A DNA stretch of 64,000 nucleotides from Vandiemenella viatica (taxonomy: Eukaryota; Arthropoda; Insecta; Orthoptera; Morabidae). The stretch spans positions 149,453,283 through 149,517,282 of the forward strand of contig CM061921.1 of assembly GCA_031002005.1 (NCBI GenBank), given 5' to 3'. Under the pieces are notes generated by a model that was not told the DNA's origin, did not search any database, and saw nothing but the letters and a program-made list of their open reading frames with translations. This document shows positions 44,921 to 56,330 of this stretch, piece after piece. Position 1 is the first letter of the stretch. The number at the start of each line of letters is the position of its first letter. Made by a program: the position numbers and the translations under genes.

Positions 44921-45357
44921 AGGCTTAGTTTCTGTATCTTGATACCACATCATGCAGAATGACAATGCCTATAAACTACCACTTGATTTAAGGAACAAGG
45001 GATTGTAAAAGTTTTAATTTGTTGGTAATGTTACTGAGACAAATTATAGACGGAAGAGCTGAACAATTTATCTCAACAGCAGAAAATTTATGAAAAAAAT
45101 TTTGTTACGCAAAAGCAGGTGGGTAACGAAATTGTCGCCGAGGCATAAGCAGTAAATAATAACTTCCGTAATAGTCTCTTCTCGAACAGTCAGTTGCTGA
45201 GATGAGAACGGGAGACCATTTCTCCATCTGAATATTGTTCACAGTATAATACTATCATCACCACGTTATGCACTTAGAGCTGAATTCCACTGGGACAAGT
45301 AACAGTTCAAATTTCACATTTTCAGTCAAGCTGCATTGTTAAAGCGGCTTAGAAGCT
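44921..45357. other. Unassigned sequence
   Basis: Nothing recognised. Confidence 0.45.
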
Positions 45358-46005
45358 GAGGTCGCCAATTGTGCAATTCAGATTAGATTCAACTGTGTGC
45401 AATAAAATCTCATGGCCAGAGGTGTAATATAGCAAAGCAGTAACATGCGCTTCTTCGCCGTTGTTGATAAATTCGGCATTGGTATATTCTGTTGCGTTCA
45501 AATCGTTCATACGTTCCGGAGATACGAGGGGCATGTGGCACATCGAGCAAGCTCTCTGCATAAGGTCACCGTCGGCGGATAGAATCTCGTTGGTGCCAAC
45601 TTTTTTTATTTATTCAAATCTGTGTAGCTTATAGAAAATTCCTGGCAATCAGTTTCAACAATTATGCATATAACACGTTTATTAAACTTATTACAGGCAT
45701 AGTTGTTGAAATTATCGGGAAATTATCTTTATGCAAATTTGAATAAATAAATTTAAAAAATTGCCCGCAGTAAGATTCGATCCGGTGACGACGGGCTAAT
45801 GAGGCAAAGAGCTTGCCCGCTGTACTACGCACCCCTTGAAGTATACCTGACGTAGAAAGTATTTGAATGCAACAGAATATATCAATGCCGATTTTCTTGC
45901 CTACGGTGAAGAAGCGTATGTTACTGCTTTGCTAAATTACCTCTGGCCATGAGCTTTTATTACACACAGTATGAATTAAATCTGAATTTTACAATTGGCG
46001 ACCTC
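45358..46005. mobile_element. Spacerless 648-bp palindromic element with tRNA-like arms
   Basis: The left end GAGGTCGCCAATTGT is the exact reverse complement of the right end ACAATTGGCGACCTC. Homology between arms continues inwards (CTCATGGCCAGAGGT, AGCAAAGCAGTAACAT, TATATTCTGTTGC) to a centre at about 45682 (GTTTATTAAAC). Each arm holds a tRNA-like module with a B-box-like GGATCGAATCT (right arm) or its decayed partner (left arm), bordered by T-runs and TTTATTCAAAT. It is non-coding. It may be a fold-back/MITE element or two inverted SINE copies fused tail to tail. Confidence 0.8.
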
Positions 46006-46263
46006 ACTTTGTCAGTCATATTGGCTAAAGATACAACGTCCAGATTATTGGTCTCGTATTTTATAAGTCTACTAATCCTATTCAGAAACCATCCGTTAGT
46101 GCGATCTCCACAGATATCTCCCCGCATCGTTGCTTGGCAAGCTACTTCACTACATCACTCTAACTTACACAGCGTGCAAGGTTCCAAGTGTAGGCTTCGT
46201 AGATAACTGTTCTTTCGTTTTATTCGCCACTCCAGTAATTGAAATCACAGTGGGTTACTCGCA

Positions 46264-46468
46264 TACCGAGTGTGGTGGGTGAGCGGTAACGCTCTGGCCT
46301 GGCATTCGGGAGGACACGGGTTCGAATCCACGTCCAGTCATCCAATTTTGGTTTCCCTCGATTTCCCGAAATCATTCCAGATGGATGCCGGTGTGGTTCC
46401 TTCAAAAGACCATGGCTGAAGACCTTCTGGTTCTTTGCACGATGTCGACGGGGCGTAAAGTCAGTAGG
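46264..46468 (+). repeat. tRNA-derived SINE (subfamily I) with shortened tail region
   Basis: The head is excellent (ACCGAGTGTGGTGGGTGAGC, B box GGGTTCGAATCC) and the central domain is present. A deletion removes sequence between TTCTGGTTCTTTG and GATGTCGACGGGGCGTAAAG. Confidence 0.85.
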
Positions 46469-46972
46469 ACGTACTAATTGCTCCGCTAAATCAAACTCTG
46501 GGCTACCAAATTAATAAAATTGGCATTTAGCCTTCAGTATCTTTTAGTATAGTTTAAACGAGTTATATGTACAGCGTTCTGTCTCTGCCTGCACTGTTAC
46601 ATCGTTAAATGTATTTTCTTAAATCATTTTATTTTTTTCTCGTTGTCAGGAAGTGTGTTCAATCGTCTGTTATTCCCGGTGCAAATACGGTGTCGTACTG
46701 AGATGATTATGCAGTTTTTGAACTGCAAACCTGATACACGACATGGTCTTGGGTAGAGCAACGTATTGTTGCGCTACTTAACCTCGACCTCAGTATCTGT
46801 GGATGAAGTGGGCTCCGTCAAATTGACTCCGGTATTCCGGCTAACCAACATAGAGAGAGCCTTGTCTCTATACTCTGCAAACGAGTTTTATTCTCTAACT
46901 GTAAAATTAATTCTCTTTATACTGGGAATAAATTATTATAATTCATCACCTACCCGTTATTTTTTTCTAAGC
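46469..46972. other. Unassigned sequence
   Basis: Nothing recognised. Confidence 0.45.
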
Positions 46973-47214
46973 ACCGAGCGGGGTGGTGTAGCGTCTAGCG
47001 TTCTGGCCTCGCATTCGGGAGGACGGCGGTTCGAATCTCCGTCAGGGCATCCAGATTTGGGTTTTCCATGGTTTTCCAAACCACTCCAGGCAAATGCCGG
47101 GATGCTTCCTTCAAAAGGCCATAGCCGAATTCCTTCCAATTCCTTGCCCTCCATCCTTTCCCGTCTCTAAAGACCTCGCTGTTAGAGAGACGTTAAGCAG
47201 ATAATAAAAAAAAA
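46973..47214 (+). repeat. tRNA-derived SINE (subfamily II), full length
   Basis: It has the subfamily II head (GGTGGTGTAGCGTCTAGCG), GACGGCGGTTCGAATCTCC, the central domain and a tail GACCTCGCTGTTAGAGAGAC ending in A9. It is very similar to 39085-39339 and to the reverse complement of 55116-55355. Confidence 0.9.
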
Positions 47215-47308
47215 TGTATCTAAGTACATTTCAGAATTTTTTTAGAATGGATTCTGAGCCTTAGAACCAGCCTTACAGTGAAAATGCTTTTATATTCACA
47301 TTTAAATA

Positions 47309-47810
47309 GACTGTGTAATGTTTTTAGACTTAAGAACAGACGTTGGCCTGGCCAACGATCTGTCGCTTATTTTATACAATGAGCCCGGCAGCGTGGCGAG
47401 TGTTTTAAAATTTTGTGTTTTGGCCGGTAAAGTGCCTAAAATTTTAGGCAGATCGGTCTAATTTTAGGATGGATTGGTGGCCTCTTTACAGCCAACATCC
47501 ATATGCATTGTTCTTATTTTTTATATTGTTATAGTTCCTGTCTCGCTGCCCATTATACAGCCAGCGAGACATGTGTTTTTAATTCTTCTGTGAACCTGTT
47601 GGGCCCTTTTACAGCCATCCCGGTGTTATACGGTCTTAGTTCCGGGTGGCCTTTTTAGAGCCACGACTGATTTTTCTGAATTGTTTTATTTGCTGTCTGT
47701 ATGGCCGACCATGCAGACAGTATTTTAGTATTCTCTTTAGCCGAAGTATTAGCTGGTCATTGTTAGGGCGCTAATGATCTCGCTGTCGACGCGCCCTAAA
47801 GTCATAAAAA
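47309..47810 (+). mobile_element. RNase H-type LINE, 3'-end copy 2
   Basis: It is homologous to 6850-7440: end of the ORF (CAGACGTTGGCCTGGCCAAC, then FKILCFL-type codons), stop, and the hairpin-rich 3' UTR. Hairpins include CTCGCTGCC...AGCGAGAC (about 47545-47572). The 3' tail GCGCTAATGATCTCGCTGTC ends GCGCCCTAAAGTCATAAAAA. No target-site duplication was confirmed. Confidence 0.85.
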
Positions 47811-48514
47811 CATTATAGCCCGACGGAAGTACAAGAAAAACTGACGGAAAAATGTGTCTCATCACTACGGCTGTCAATCAAGAGAAAAAAAAAATACTAG
47901 TGTCATTCTTTTCAGATCTCACCATTTGCATGTTTGGTTGGTCTCTCAACAAAATTACATAAGTGCGCCAAACATCTGCTGGTTCAATAGATGTGATACC
48001 GACGAAAGTGTTTTGAACATTTATTATTCTTAAACATCAACATTTGACAGGCAACTGGCAGACAGTCCCGTAGGCATAACATTTTAAACTACATCTACAG
48101 TATTACCCACAGGTGATGTTAAATTTACTGCTTTGCTATTCCGTAAACGTGTAGGTTGTAAAGGGATATACTCTCAGAAACCTACGGCAAACACCTTTCT
48201 CAGGTGAAGATAGTGTCTGCATAGTTAGTGGAATCTCGTTTGTACAGTATACCGAAACACTTCAATCTTCAAACAAGTTGCCAAGCAAACCGAAAAAAAA
48301 TATTTTTATAAAAGTACTAATTTCTACAAACATTTTTCACCTCAGTTAATTAGTTTACTATCACACCTTTACACGACAGTGAATATATATTTTTTTTTTA
48401 TTACACTCGTATAAAGGTTATCTAAACTTATAAATTGAGATTACCAAACGCATAACCAGTTCCTACAAGGCAAAATTTCACTGCAACTTACTTCTATTTT
48501 ACAGGAGAAAATTA
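47811..48514. other. Unassigned sequence
   Basis: Nothing recognised. Confidence 0.45.
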
Positions 48515-49440
48515 AACATAACGCGCCCCAAGCATAACCAGAAAAAACACGCAGAAGTGTCGCAACACGACGTGGCATGGACTCGACTAATGTCTGAAGT
48601 AGTGCTGGAGGGAATTGACACCATGCATCCTGAAGAAGTAAGAGTACGAGGGGGTGGAGATCTCTTCTGAACGGCATGTTGCAAGGCATCCCAGATATAC
48701 TCAATAATGTTCATGTCTTGGGAGATTGGTGGCTAGCGGAGGTGTTTAAACTCAGAAGATTGTTCGTTCCTGGAGCCACTCTGTAGCAATTCTGGACGTG
48801 TGGAGTGTCGCATTGTCCTGATGGAATTACCCAAGTCCGTCGGAATGCACAATGGACATGAATGAATGCAGGTGATCAGCCAGGATACGTACGTACGTGT
48901 CACCTTTCAGAGTCGTATCTAGACGTATCAGGAGTCCCATGTCACTCCACGCCCCACAACATTACAGAGCTGACAGGGTCCTTGAATTCGCGAAATTGCC
49001 TCAATACCCGTACACGTCCCTCCGCTCGATACAATTGGAAACGAGACTCGTCAGACCAGGCAACATGTTTCCAATCATCAGCAGTCCAATGTCGGTGTAG
49101 AAGGACTCAGGTGAGGCGTAAAGCTTTGTGTCGTGCACTCAGCCATGGTACACGAGTGGGCCTTTGGCTCCGAAAGCCTATTACGATGATGTTTCGTTGA
49201 CACTTTTTGATGGCCCAGCATTGAAATCCGCAGCAATTTGCGTTGAACGATTCTCTTCGGTCTTCGTTGGTCCACTTATTGCAAGATCTTTTTCCGGCCG
49301 CAGCGATGTCGGAGATTTGATGTTCTACCGGATTCCCGATATTCACGGTGCACCCCATCGCTACCTCGGAGATGCTGTGTCCCATCTCTCGTGTGGCACT
49401 ATATCACCACGTTCAAACTCACTTGAATCGTGATAACCTG
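48515..49440 (-). pseudogene. Tc1-type transposase, multiple frameshifts
   Basis: Reading from high to low coordinates, the frame at 49385-49107 begins MGHSISEVAMG (helix-turn-helix entry). Later it has QRNIIVIGFRSQRPTRVPWL and SARHKALRL, the linker before the DDE domain of Tc1 transposases. Near the other end, 48714-48499 begins MNIIEYIWDALQHAVQKRSP, the hallmark C-terminal block containing the third acidic residue. 48704-48441 continues as PPALLQTLVESMPRRVATLL in another frame. The middle, with the first two catalytic Asp residues, is readable only in pieces. A working protein of this group has about 340 residues, and this copy is dead. Terminal repeats were not confirmed. Confidence 0.85.
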
Positions 49441-49529
49441 CCATTGTAGCAGCAGTAACCGATCTGACGCCTGCGCCATATACCTGTTGTCTTATATAAG
49501 CGTTGCCGACCGCAGCGCCGTACTCTGAG

Positions 49530-49577
49530 TGTTTACATATCTCTGTGTTTGCATATCACTGTGTTTGCATACGCATG
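49530..49577 (+). repeat. 16-bp tandem repeat, three units
   Basis: GTGTTTRCATATCNCT-type units start at 49530, 49546 and 49562. It lies just outside the Tc1-type pseudogene and could be part of its terminal region. Confidence 0.8.
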
Positions 49578-50207
49578 CCTATACCAGTTTCTTTGGCTCT
49601 TCAGAGTAGATGAACTTCCCGAACTGGGTTGAGATCCCGATGAAGCCGCATTTTCTTCCTGGGAGCTTTAAGTCCCCTAGCCACTGTTCAACCTGTTCCA
49701 TATAAAGTGAACTAGTGTGGAGGCTTTGTTTTAGGCGGCACATCCTACACACCGAGTCTGGTGACTCAGCTCTCTGCATTCAGGGTCACTACTTTCGACT
49801 CACGCAGAAATCTTTTCACTATTTCATGCCACAGAAACAACAGCAGTTTAATGATCTGTCATCTTTCAATCTGATGGTGAGTATCGCATACTCAACAGGG
49901 AAAAAAATTAAGATTTGAAACGAATTGACCATTTATCCAAGCCTCAGTTTTTAATTGTTTCATACGCAACAGTGGAGAGAAGGATATTCAGTTGGGAAAA
50001 GTTTTAGTCTCGACATTCCTAATGGATCTCTGTTTTTGGTTTTCGTTCCGATTATATCTGTACGCGAAAAATATATAAGATTAATGGTTTTCCAATGCAC
50101 ACATTTCTTTAAGTACAATTTTGCTCTTGAAATACACAACATATAAGAGGGTTAGAATGTATCCCGAATATATTCACAGCAAAGTTAGCTGCTAATTTGT
50201 TGTATTA
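49578..50207. other. Unassigned sequence
   Basis: Nothing recognised. Confidence 0.45.
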
Positions 50208-50216
50208 TATCTTTAG

Positions 50217-50453
50217 TTTTTTATTTTTGCTTTACGCCTCGTAAACGCCGAGGTCATCTGAGGCGAGAATGGACTGGGGAAAAGGAAAAGAAAGAATTCA
50301 CCAAGATCTTTGGAAGGAAATGACCCGGCATTCGAGTTGAGTAATTTTTGGAAACCATGGAAAAACGAAATTTGGATGGTCGGATGGGGATTCGAATCCG
50401 CATCCTCCTGAATGCGATACCGAAGCGTTACGAATCACCCACCACACTCGGTA
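50217..50453 (-). repeat. tRNA-derived SINE with near-perfect target-site duplication
   Basis: It is flanked by TATCTTTAG (50208-50216) and TGTCTTTAG (50454-50462). Full length with an eroded central domain. The B box is GGGGATTCGAATCC reversed, and the head ends CCACCACACTCGGTA. Confidence 0.88.
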
Positions 50454-50462
50454 TGTCTTTAG

Positions 50463-50923
50463 CTGTTGCAGACTAAAATTAGTGACAGAAATTTATTTAT
50501 TCATAAAAAGGTTTTCAGCCGGCTAGGTCATACAGCCTACTCCACCAGATTTCTGCTTTTCATAAACTGTACTTGTACTTCATTTATTTTCATTTTCTAG
50601 TCACCCAAAATAAGGACGTTAAATTCTGAATTAAAGACACAATATCTGGTACCATGATCTAAACACTGCTTTCCCGTGTCTAAGCCAGACAGCAGTCGAG
50701 CATATGATAAAGTTTCACAATTTATCTTCAAAACCAGGATGGCATAAGCAGCGAAATCAAAATACAATTTGAGTCATTCAATAATTAAACATATCTACGC
50801 AACGCTTTTCTGTACTTGTCTATGTTATTCCGATAGTGAAGTATATCATTTGTCATTTATCGCAAGCCTATGACTAGGCGCTTTAGGCACTCTTTGATCT
50901 CGGTTTCTGGTGCAGGTGCAGTG
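50463..50923. other. Unassigned sequence
   Basis: Nothing recognised. Confidence 0.45.
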
Positions 50924-51889
50924 TTGGCGAGAGTCCATAAACTACGTGACTAGATCTGGGGGGGGGGGGAGGGGAAGAGTTGGGTAGAAAGCTACGCTGT
51001 GCTATGTGGGCCGGGGGTGTTTTTCTGAGCCAAGTCACGTAGCTTTTCGTTCATACTATCTGGCTCAGTTAAAATAAGGTACAGAACACACAACAGCACG
51101 TGAATATTTATTTCCATAAATTAAATAACTCCATATGTAATTTAGATATCGTATATACTAACAGTGCAGGCCGTAGCAATGGATTCCACGCGGCCGGCGC
51201 ATTAGAATTAACAGACACGCGTCGGCACATTACAGTCCGAAAAACATTAGACATGCCGTACCTAGACTCATTTTCGTTTACAGATGTCACCTGGGATTTT
51301 CCAAGGCAGTGACAGTTCGTATTGTTTGAATTGTTTGAAGTACGCTAAGGCTGTTTTGATTGTGATCACCCGCGTATCCCCACACCGCTTGTTGGTAAAA
51401 TAATTCTAATTTTGTTCTGTCAAGTGAATCTCAGTGTAACTTCTATTATAGTGCTCGCTGAAGTGTAATTTCAAATGCAAAATGTGGTATGAAGTGGCAA
51501 TCTGCAATAACCTTACGAAGCTTATCGAATAAATTTTTCGAAGAAGTTTTCATTATCCAATGAGTTATAAAGATCTTTTAAGCAGATCAAAGAATCATTC
51601 CCTTGTGAGTTGTGATATAGAAAGACAAGTGACAGAACAGCAGCAAAAGAAAACAGGTTCTTTTTTTTTAGGTATAGTTTGTTCTCTTTTATCAATTCAT
51701 GAACAATGATAAGAAGGATGTTTTTAGTAACACCTCAGGAAGAAACGAACCCTGACCGTACCGGAGAAAGAGGTTTCTCTGAATAATTAATCATTTTCAA
51801 GAGTGGTTAGTGGCAATATTTCATTCAGAATATTTATAATTACTGAAAAACTAAAATCAAGAAGTCCAAGCATAAAAACTGCAAATCAG

Positions 51890-52180
51890 ATTATATCTAA
51901 CAATTTTAGCGAGAAAGAAGCATGGAAACTGGAGTGGATAGCCTCAGCCCCACCAGATTGGCACTCCCTATTTGACAGTCAACAGGCACTAAAGGGACTC
52001 GACCTTCGCCGCAAGACCAGGGCAGCTCTTAACAGAGTTAGGACTGGTCATGGCAGATCTGCTTTATCTCTTTACATATGGAGAATGAGAGATTCATCAA
52101 ACAGCGACTGTGGCGGGGAAGAACAAACCATCCGTCACGTGAACTTCGATTGCCCACTTCGAGCCTTCAGGGGATCACCG
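51890..52180 (+). pseudogene. LINE C-terminal fragment (zinc-knuckle region)
   Basis: Within a 157-codon frame (51803-52276), the part PDWHSLFDSQQALKGLDLRR then ALNRVRTGHGRSALSLYIWR, followed by SDCGGEEQTIRHVNFDCPLR, matches the C-terminal end of insect RNase H-bearing LINE polyproteins: a basic linker and a Cys-x-Cys...His...Cys knuckle. One half of the first Cys pair is Ser here. Sequence before and after has no homology I recognise. The initiating ATG of the frame has no support. Confidence 0.8.
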
Positions 52181-52325
52181 AAGAACGTCATATATATGGT
52201 ACATTGGCTGCACTACATGTTACATTTTATTAGTGAGAAACAATTGTATATATTATCTGCTATTGCCATAATATAAATAAATTACAGAAAAGTACATAAA
52301 GCAAATATCAGCTGTGTTCATTATA

Positions 52326-53114
52326 CAGGGTGATTCACGAAGATATGCAAATATTTTAATATGTTATTCTACAAGTAAATCTAAAGAATAATGTTCATAT
52401 AAACATAGGTCCGCAAATGTTTAGTTACGGCTAATAAAAGCGTTTGCCTGAAATTTAGCAACGTTGCTAATATGAAGCCATCGCAAAACTGTAAGAGGTT
52501 ACAGTAAAGCACGTTTTCCATTTATTTTGTTGTTATTGATCTGCTGAATGTAATAAAACAAGTCCCAGACGTGTATCTGCAGTAGTTTTCCAGAAATTCC
52601 AGATAAGCAAATAAATAATTTGGGAAAATTTGTAATTTGTTAACTACTTGGCCCAATTTTTTTTAAATTCCAGACAATTACACAAAGTTTTCAACAGAAG
52701 TTGTAGAGAATTTAATTTTAGAAAATGATGGTAATAAAGTTAACTAAAACAGTATGAATGTGTCAGATAATCTGCTTTTATTAATACCGTAGCTCAGTGT
52801 TAAGTAAGTTGTACAGTGTATATACAATTTCACAATACATTCACGCTACTGCAGATACCCGTCTAGGACTTGTTTTATTACATTCACCAGATCAATTACA
52901 ACAAACTAAATGGAAATCGTGCTTTACTGTAATCTCGTACAGTTTTGCGAATGCTTCATATTAGCGACGTTGCTAAATTTCATGCAAAATATTTTATTAG
53001 CCGTAACTCCGCAATTAAAAATTTGCGGACCTATGTTTATATGAACGTTTTTGTTTAGTTTTACTTGTAGAATAACATATTAAAATATTTGCATATGTTC
53101 GTGAATCACCATGT
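52326..53114. mobile_element. Fold-back element with 260-bp inverted arms
   Basis: The left arm (52326-52587) begins CAGGGTGATTCACGAA and is the reverse complement of the right arm (about 52850-53114, ending TTCGTGAATCACCATG). TA dinucleotides flank both ends. The arms agree through GTTACAGTAAAGCACG and ACAAGTC to GTATCTGCAGTAG. The spacer of about 265 bp is not repeated. It is non-coding and sits inside family A copy 3. Confidence 0.85.
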
Positions 53115-53315
53115 ATACACAATAATTTTTACGATAGTCTGTTAAGAGAAAACGGTGCAAAATGTCTTCCGGAATTAACAAGAAAAAAAAGCTACGTGCC
53201 ACACGGGTCGAGGGGGGCGGGGGTCGATGCAAAAACTACGTCAGGCTACTTGGAGAGGGGGGAGGGGATGGGTTGAATGGTGTGTGCGTAGTTTATGGAC
53301 GTTTCCCTTGGCGAG

Positions 53316-54029
53316 CGCTCGTCGAAAACTTTTGATCTGACAGTGCTGAGATGGCAATAATCACAAAAGACAATTGCACATGTTGCGTGTTGATAATTCT
53401 GATTCGCACTTACAATGATTAACAATAATCTACTTGATGTTGATGTTTGTTTATATCTAGAAGTTGCAAGTGACTACAGTGTTTAGATCAGTAAAGAGAA
53501 TTATTGTTTTTACAGCAACTGTAGTTTCTTATTATCATTGAAAATTATTATGTTATGAACTTACCACTATAGGAGCTGGAATTAAAAAGTAGCATTTGCA
53601 TGTTGAGGGTATATATACATCAGGTGAGTAACGTGTGCATGTGTGTGATAGTTATTTACATAATACTGGGCCACTATTGCATTCTATTTGACAGATTGAG
53701 AGAGTTGCTAAGGAAATATTTGCATCTGCCTACTTTCGCGTCCATTATTTATTGCTCTATTTTTACCTAATTCATATGCGTTCAGAGACAAGTTAAAGAA
53801 AGGCAGAAGTCAAAACGGCTGCTATATATCCGTTTGACAGATATTTGTTATCTATGTATTATGCTGTGTTCTCTAGAAATCTTACTAGCTTTGAAACTCA
53901 CTTCTATAGTGACATTTAACCCTATTTTAATAGCATCATCGTACATAATAATTTTAATGACTTTCCCCTCGTTGCCCTGTTGCATCATTGCGAAGGACCA
54001 TGAATTTTTGTTTAATATTTTTCATGACA
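53316..54029. other. Unassigned sequence, probably hAT 5' flank
   Basis: No domain recognised. The hAT-like pseudogene starts at its right border. Confidence 0.45.
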
Positions 54030-56330
54030 ATGGAACAGAAAAGGAAAAAATTGACTGGAAGTCAATACAAGAAGAAACTATTAAAGAAAGAGAAAGCTAG
54101 GCTTTTTCATGAAGGAATTCTTAGAACGAAAGACCTGTGTAGATAAGCCATTCAGATCAACAACTGCTTTGGATTTGGCAAATAAAAACTCAGTGCCGCC
54201 CCAATCACTTTCAGAAAGCCAAAAAAATAAGAGCAAGAGCCGCGTAGCAGTAGCAGAGGCAGCCAGAAGACATTAAGTGAAACTCCTCCTAATCCTGCAT
54301 TATGGAATGCTTTCTGCATGTCATTTGAAACTCGTCAAATACTGGTTGAGAAAGGTCAACATCAAATTAAACAATTCGAGTTTCCTATTAATAAATGAAG
54401 TCGGTCACATTATTTGAAAGTGTTGAGCTATTGCGAAATCGTTGAGAGAAGTTGATTGATTTACACTGTTACATATAATGCCGTTTTTTGGCTTTTCTTT
54501 TATATTATTTGCTAATTCGTCTGCTGTTAGTGACTGGCCCAAGAAAGGCTATTCTGAGTGGGGAAATCTTACCAGAGCCACCACAATTCACGAAAAGTCT
54601 CCGTTCCGACATCACATAAATGCTTTTAGAGCATTGAGAGAATAGGATACTCGATTAAAGTACAAAAAATCTATTGACGCTCAATATCTACGAATTGTGG
54701 ACTTGAAAATTTAGAATTGGAGAGAAGTTCTTAAAATAAGTTTGTCAGTAATTACACTATTGGCCTCACAATGCTTATCTTTTTGTGGAACAATTGAGTA
54801 TTTGTTTCAGTGTAATAACGGAAACTACTTAAAGTTGGTAGAATTTGGCTAGTGAGTTTGACTCAATTATAGAAGAATATATCAGACAAGTTGAACTCGA
54901 GTCTGATAAATAGACTGTTTCTTATGTAAACAATAATATGCAAGATGAATTGGTAAATTAAGGGGCAATGTAATTTTAAGCAAAATTGTCGAAATAACAA
55001 TATTTGCGAACTATATTTTTAGATAATCCCTGATTGTAACCCAGACGTAAGTCATATTTAACAGCTCTCCTTAACAACAAGCGTTGTCTTTGAGTTAAAG
55101 TGGATGAGAGGATAACAGTTTTTTTTTAACTGCTTTACGTCTTTCTAACCGAGAGGTCTTTAGAGACGGGAAAGGATTGGGCTAGGAATGGGAAGGAATT
55201 CGGCCATGGCCTTTTTTAAGGAAGCATCCCGGCATTTGCCTAGAGTGATTTTGGAAACCATGGAAAACCCAAATCTGGATGCTCGGACGGGAATTCGAAC
55301 CGCCGTCCTCCCGAATGCGAGGCCAGAACGCTAGCCGTTACACCACCACGCTCGGTGAGAGGATAAGGCTAAGACAACGGAGCTGATATGAAAGGAGTTA
55401 AAAATGGTGTACAAATAGAATATTCGAAAAATATCCAAGGTCGTTTTATATGCCCAGCACAAGTCATTCTTTGAACCTAATTATGAATGATGCAGCGTCT
55501 TCTTCTACAGAAACATTTTTTTTTTATCTGATGGTTCTATGTAGCATTGTTAAAAAAAATTGTTCCACAATTAACTCTAAAACTATTGAGAACCAATAGC
55601 TGGTCAAGCGGAGTAAATGCAGTAAAACCTTTACAATTTCAGATATGCAAAATCGATTATGCATTAATCCAAATAATAGAAGACGTCAACAGAGATGCAG
55701 GAACTAGAGTTAAAGCAAGAGTGTTTGCAAAAAATATTAACAATTACAATTTTATATGCGGTATAATTGTTTGACACGATATTTTATTTGAAATAAATTC
55801 TGTCTCGAAGCAGTCAGTAACTGTAAATTTGTCAGATTGCGTAGTGATGTTATCAGAAACCACACAAAAAGGGAAAAGGTATAGACAGTTTAGATATGAT
55901 CAGGTGAAAATTGCTGCTAATAAGATTGCAGAGAATCCAAAATGCAATATAGAATTTCCTCCCCAAACTGAAGTTAGAGACAGAAGGAAAAAGCCTAAAT
56001 TTGAATATGAAGGAGCTGTCGATGAATCCTTAACAGCGGAGAATAAATTTAAAATAAACGTTTTCAATTATATTCTGGATATTAACCAGAATTCCTTGAA
56101 TGAACTATCTGTACTTCTGGCAACCAATAATAAAAATTTCCATTTTTTATGTGATATTTTCCAACTCAAGAATATAGATGACAAAGAGCTATAAAATTAT
56201 TATGCCAGTCAATACACTGGATCGAAAAAAAATCATATATAAAAGCAAATGATCTTCAAGAAGAATTACGTTTTGAACCCCTGGTGTTACCATATTCTGT
56301 GAAACCCTTGGAGCCATTAAATTATTTATG
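54030..56330 (+). pseudogene. hAT-type transposase pseudogene (ZMYM1/DUF4371-like)
   Basis: ATG at 54030 gives MEQKRKKLTGSQYKKKLLKK, the usual lysine-rich start. Near 54280-54380, NPALWNAFCMSFETRQILVE and KQFEFP precede the TTF finger, which is badly eroded. Around 54530-54640, SDWPKKGYSEWGNLTRATT then HEKSPFRHHINAF matches the end of the finger. About 54720-54850 reads NWREVLKISLSVITLLASQC and NNGNYLKLVEF, the start of the DUF4371 RNase H-like region. After a SINE insertion, 55547-55774 and 55829-56194 share one frame, broken by a TGA in place of Trp (VxHDILFEIN). This frame ends with RDRRKKPKFEYE, FKINVFNYILD and NFHFLCDI. The C-terminal dimerisation domain is absent, cut near the start of the fold-back element. 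Confidence 0.85.
55116..55355 (-). repeat. tRNA-derived SINE (subfamily II) inside the hAT pseudogene
   Basis: It is flanked by an exact 11-bp duplication TGAGAGGATAA (55105-55115 and 55356-55366). The tail GACCTC...TTTAGAGACGGG and head CACCACCACGCTCGGT identify subfamily II. It inserted after or during decay of the hAT gene. Confidence 0.93.

Larger units (their letters stand above)
50932..53307 (+). mobile_element. Inverted-repeat MITE, family A, copy 3, expanded by insertions
   Basis: The ends are AGTCCATAAACTACGTGAC and, reversed, GGGAAACGTCCATAAACTAC. An exact 8-bp direct repeat TTGGCGAG lies at 50924-50931 and 53308-53315, so this copy probably marks its target duplication. Family sequence occupies about 50932-51148 and 53125-53307. 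The roughly 2 kb between them is foreign and includes a LINE fragment and a fold-back element. G-rich runs at about 50957-50973 and 53212-53222 mirror those of the other copies. Confidence 0.75.

Noticed and set aside
48862..49433. Plus-strand frames of 67-112 codons
   Set aside because: They are antisense shadows of the Tc1-type transposase.
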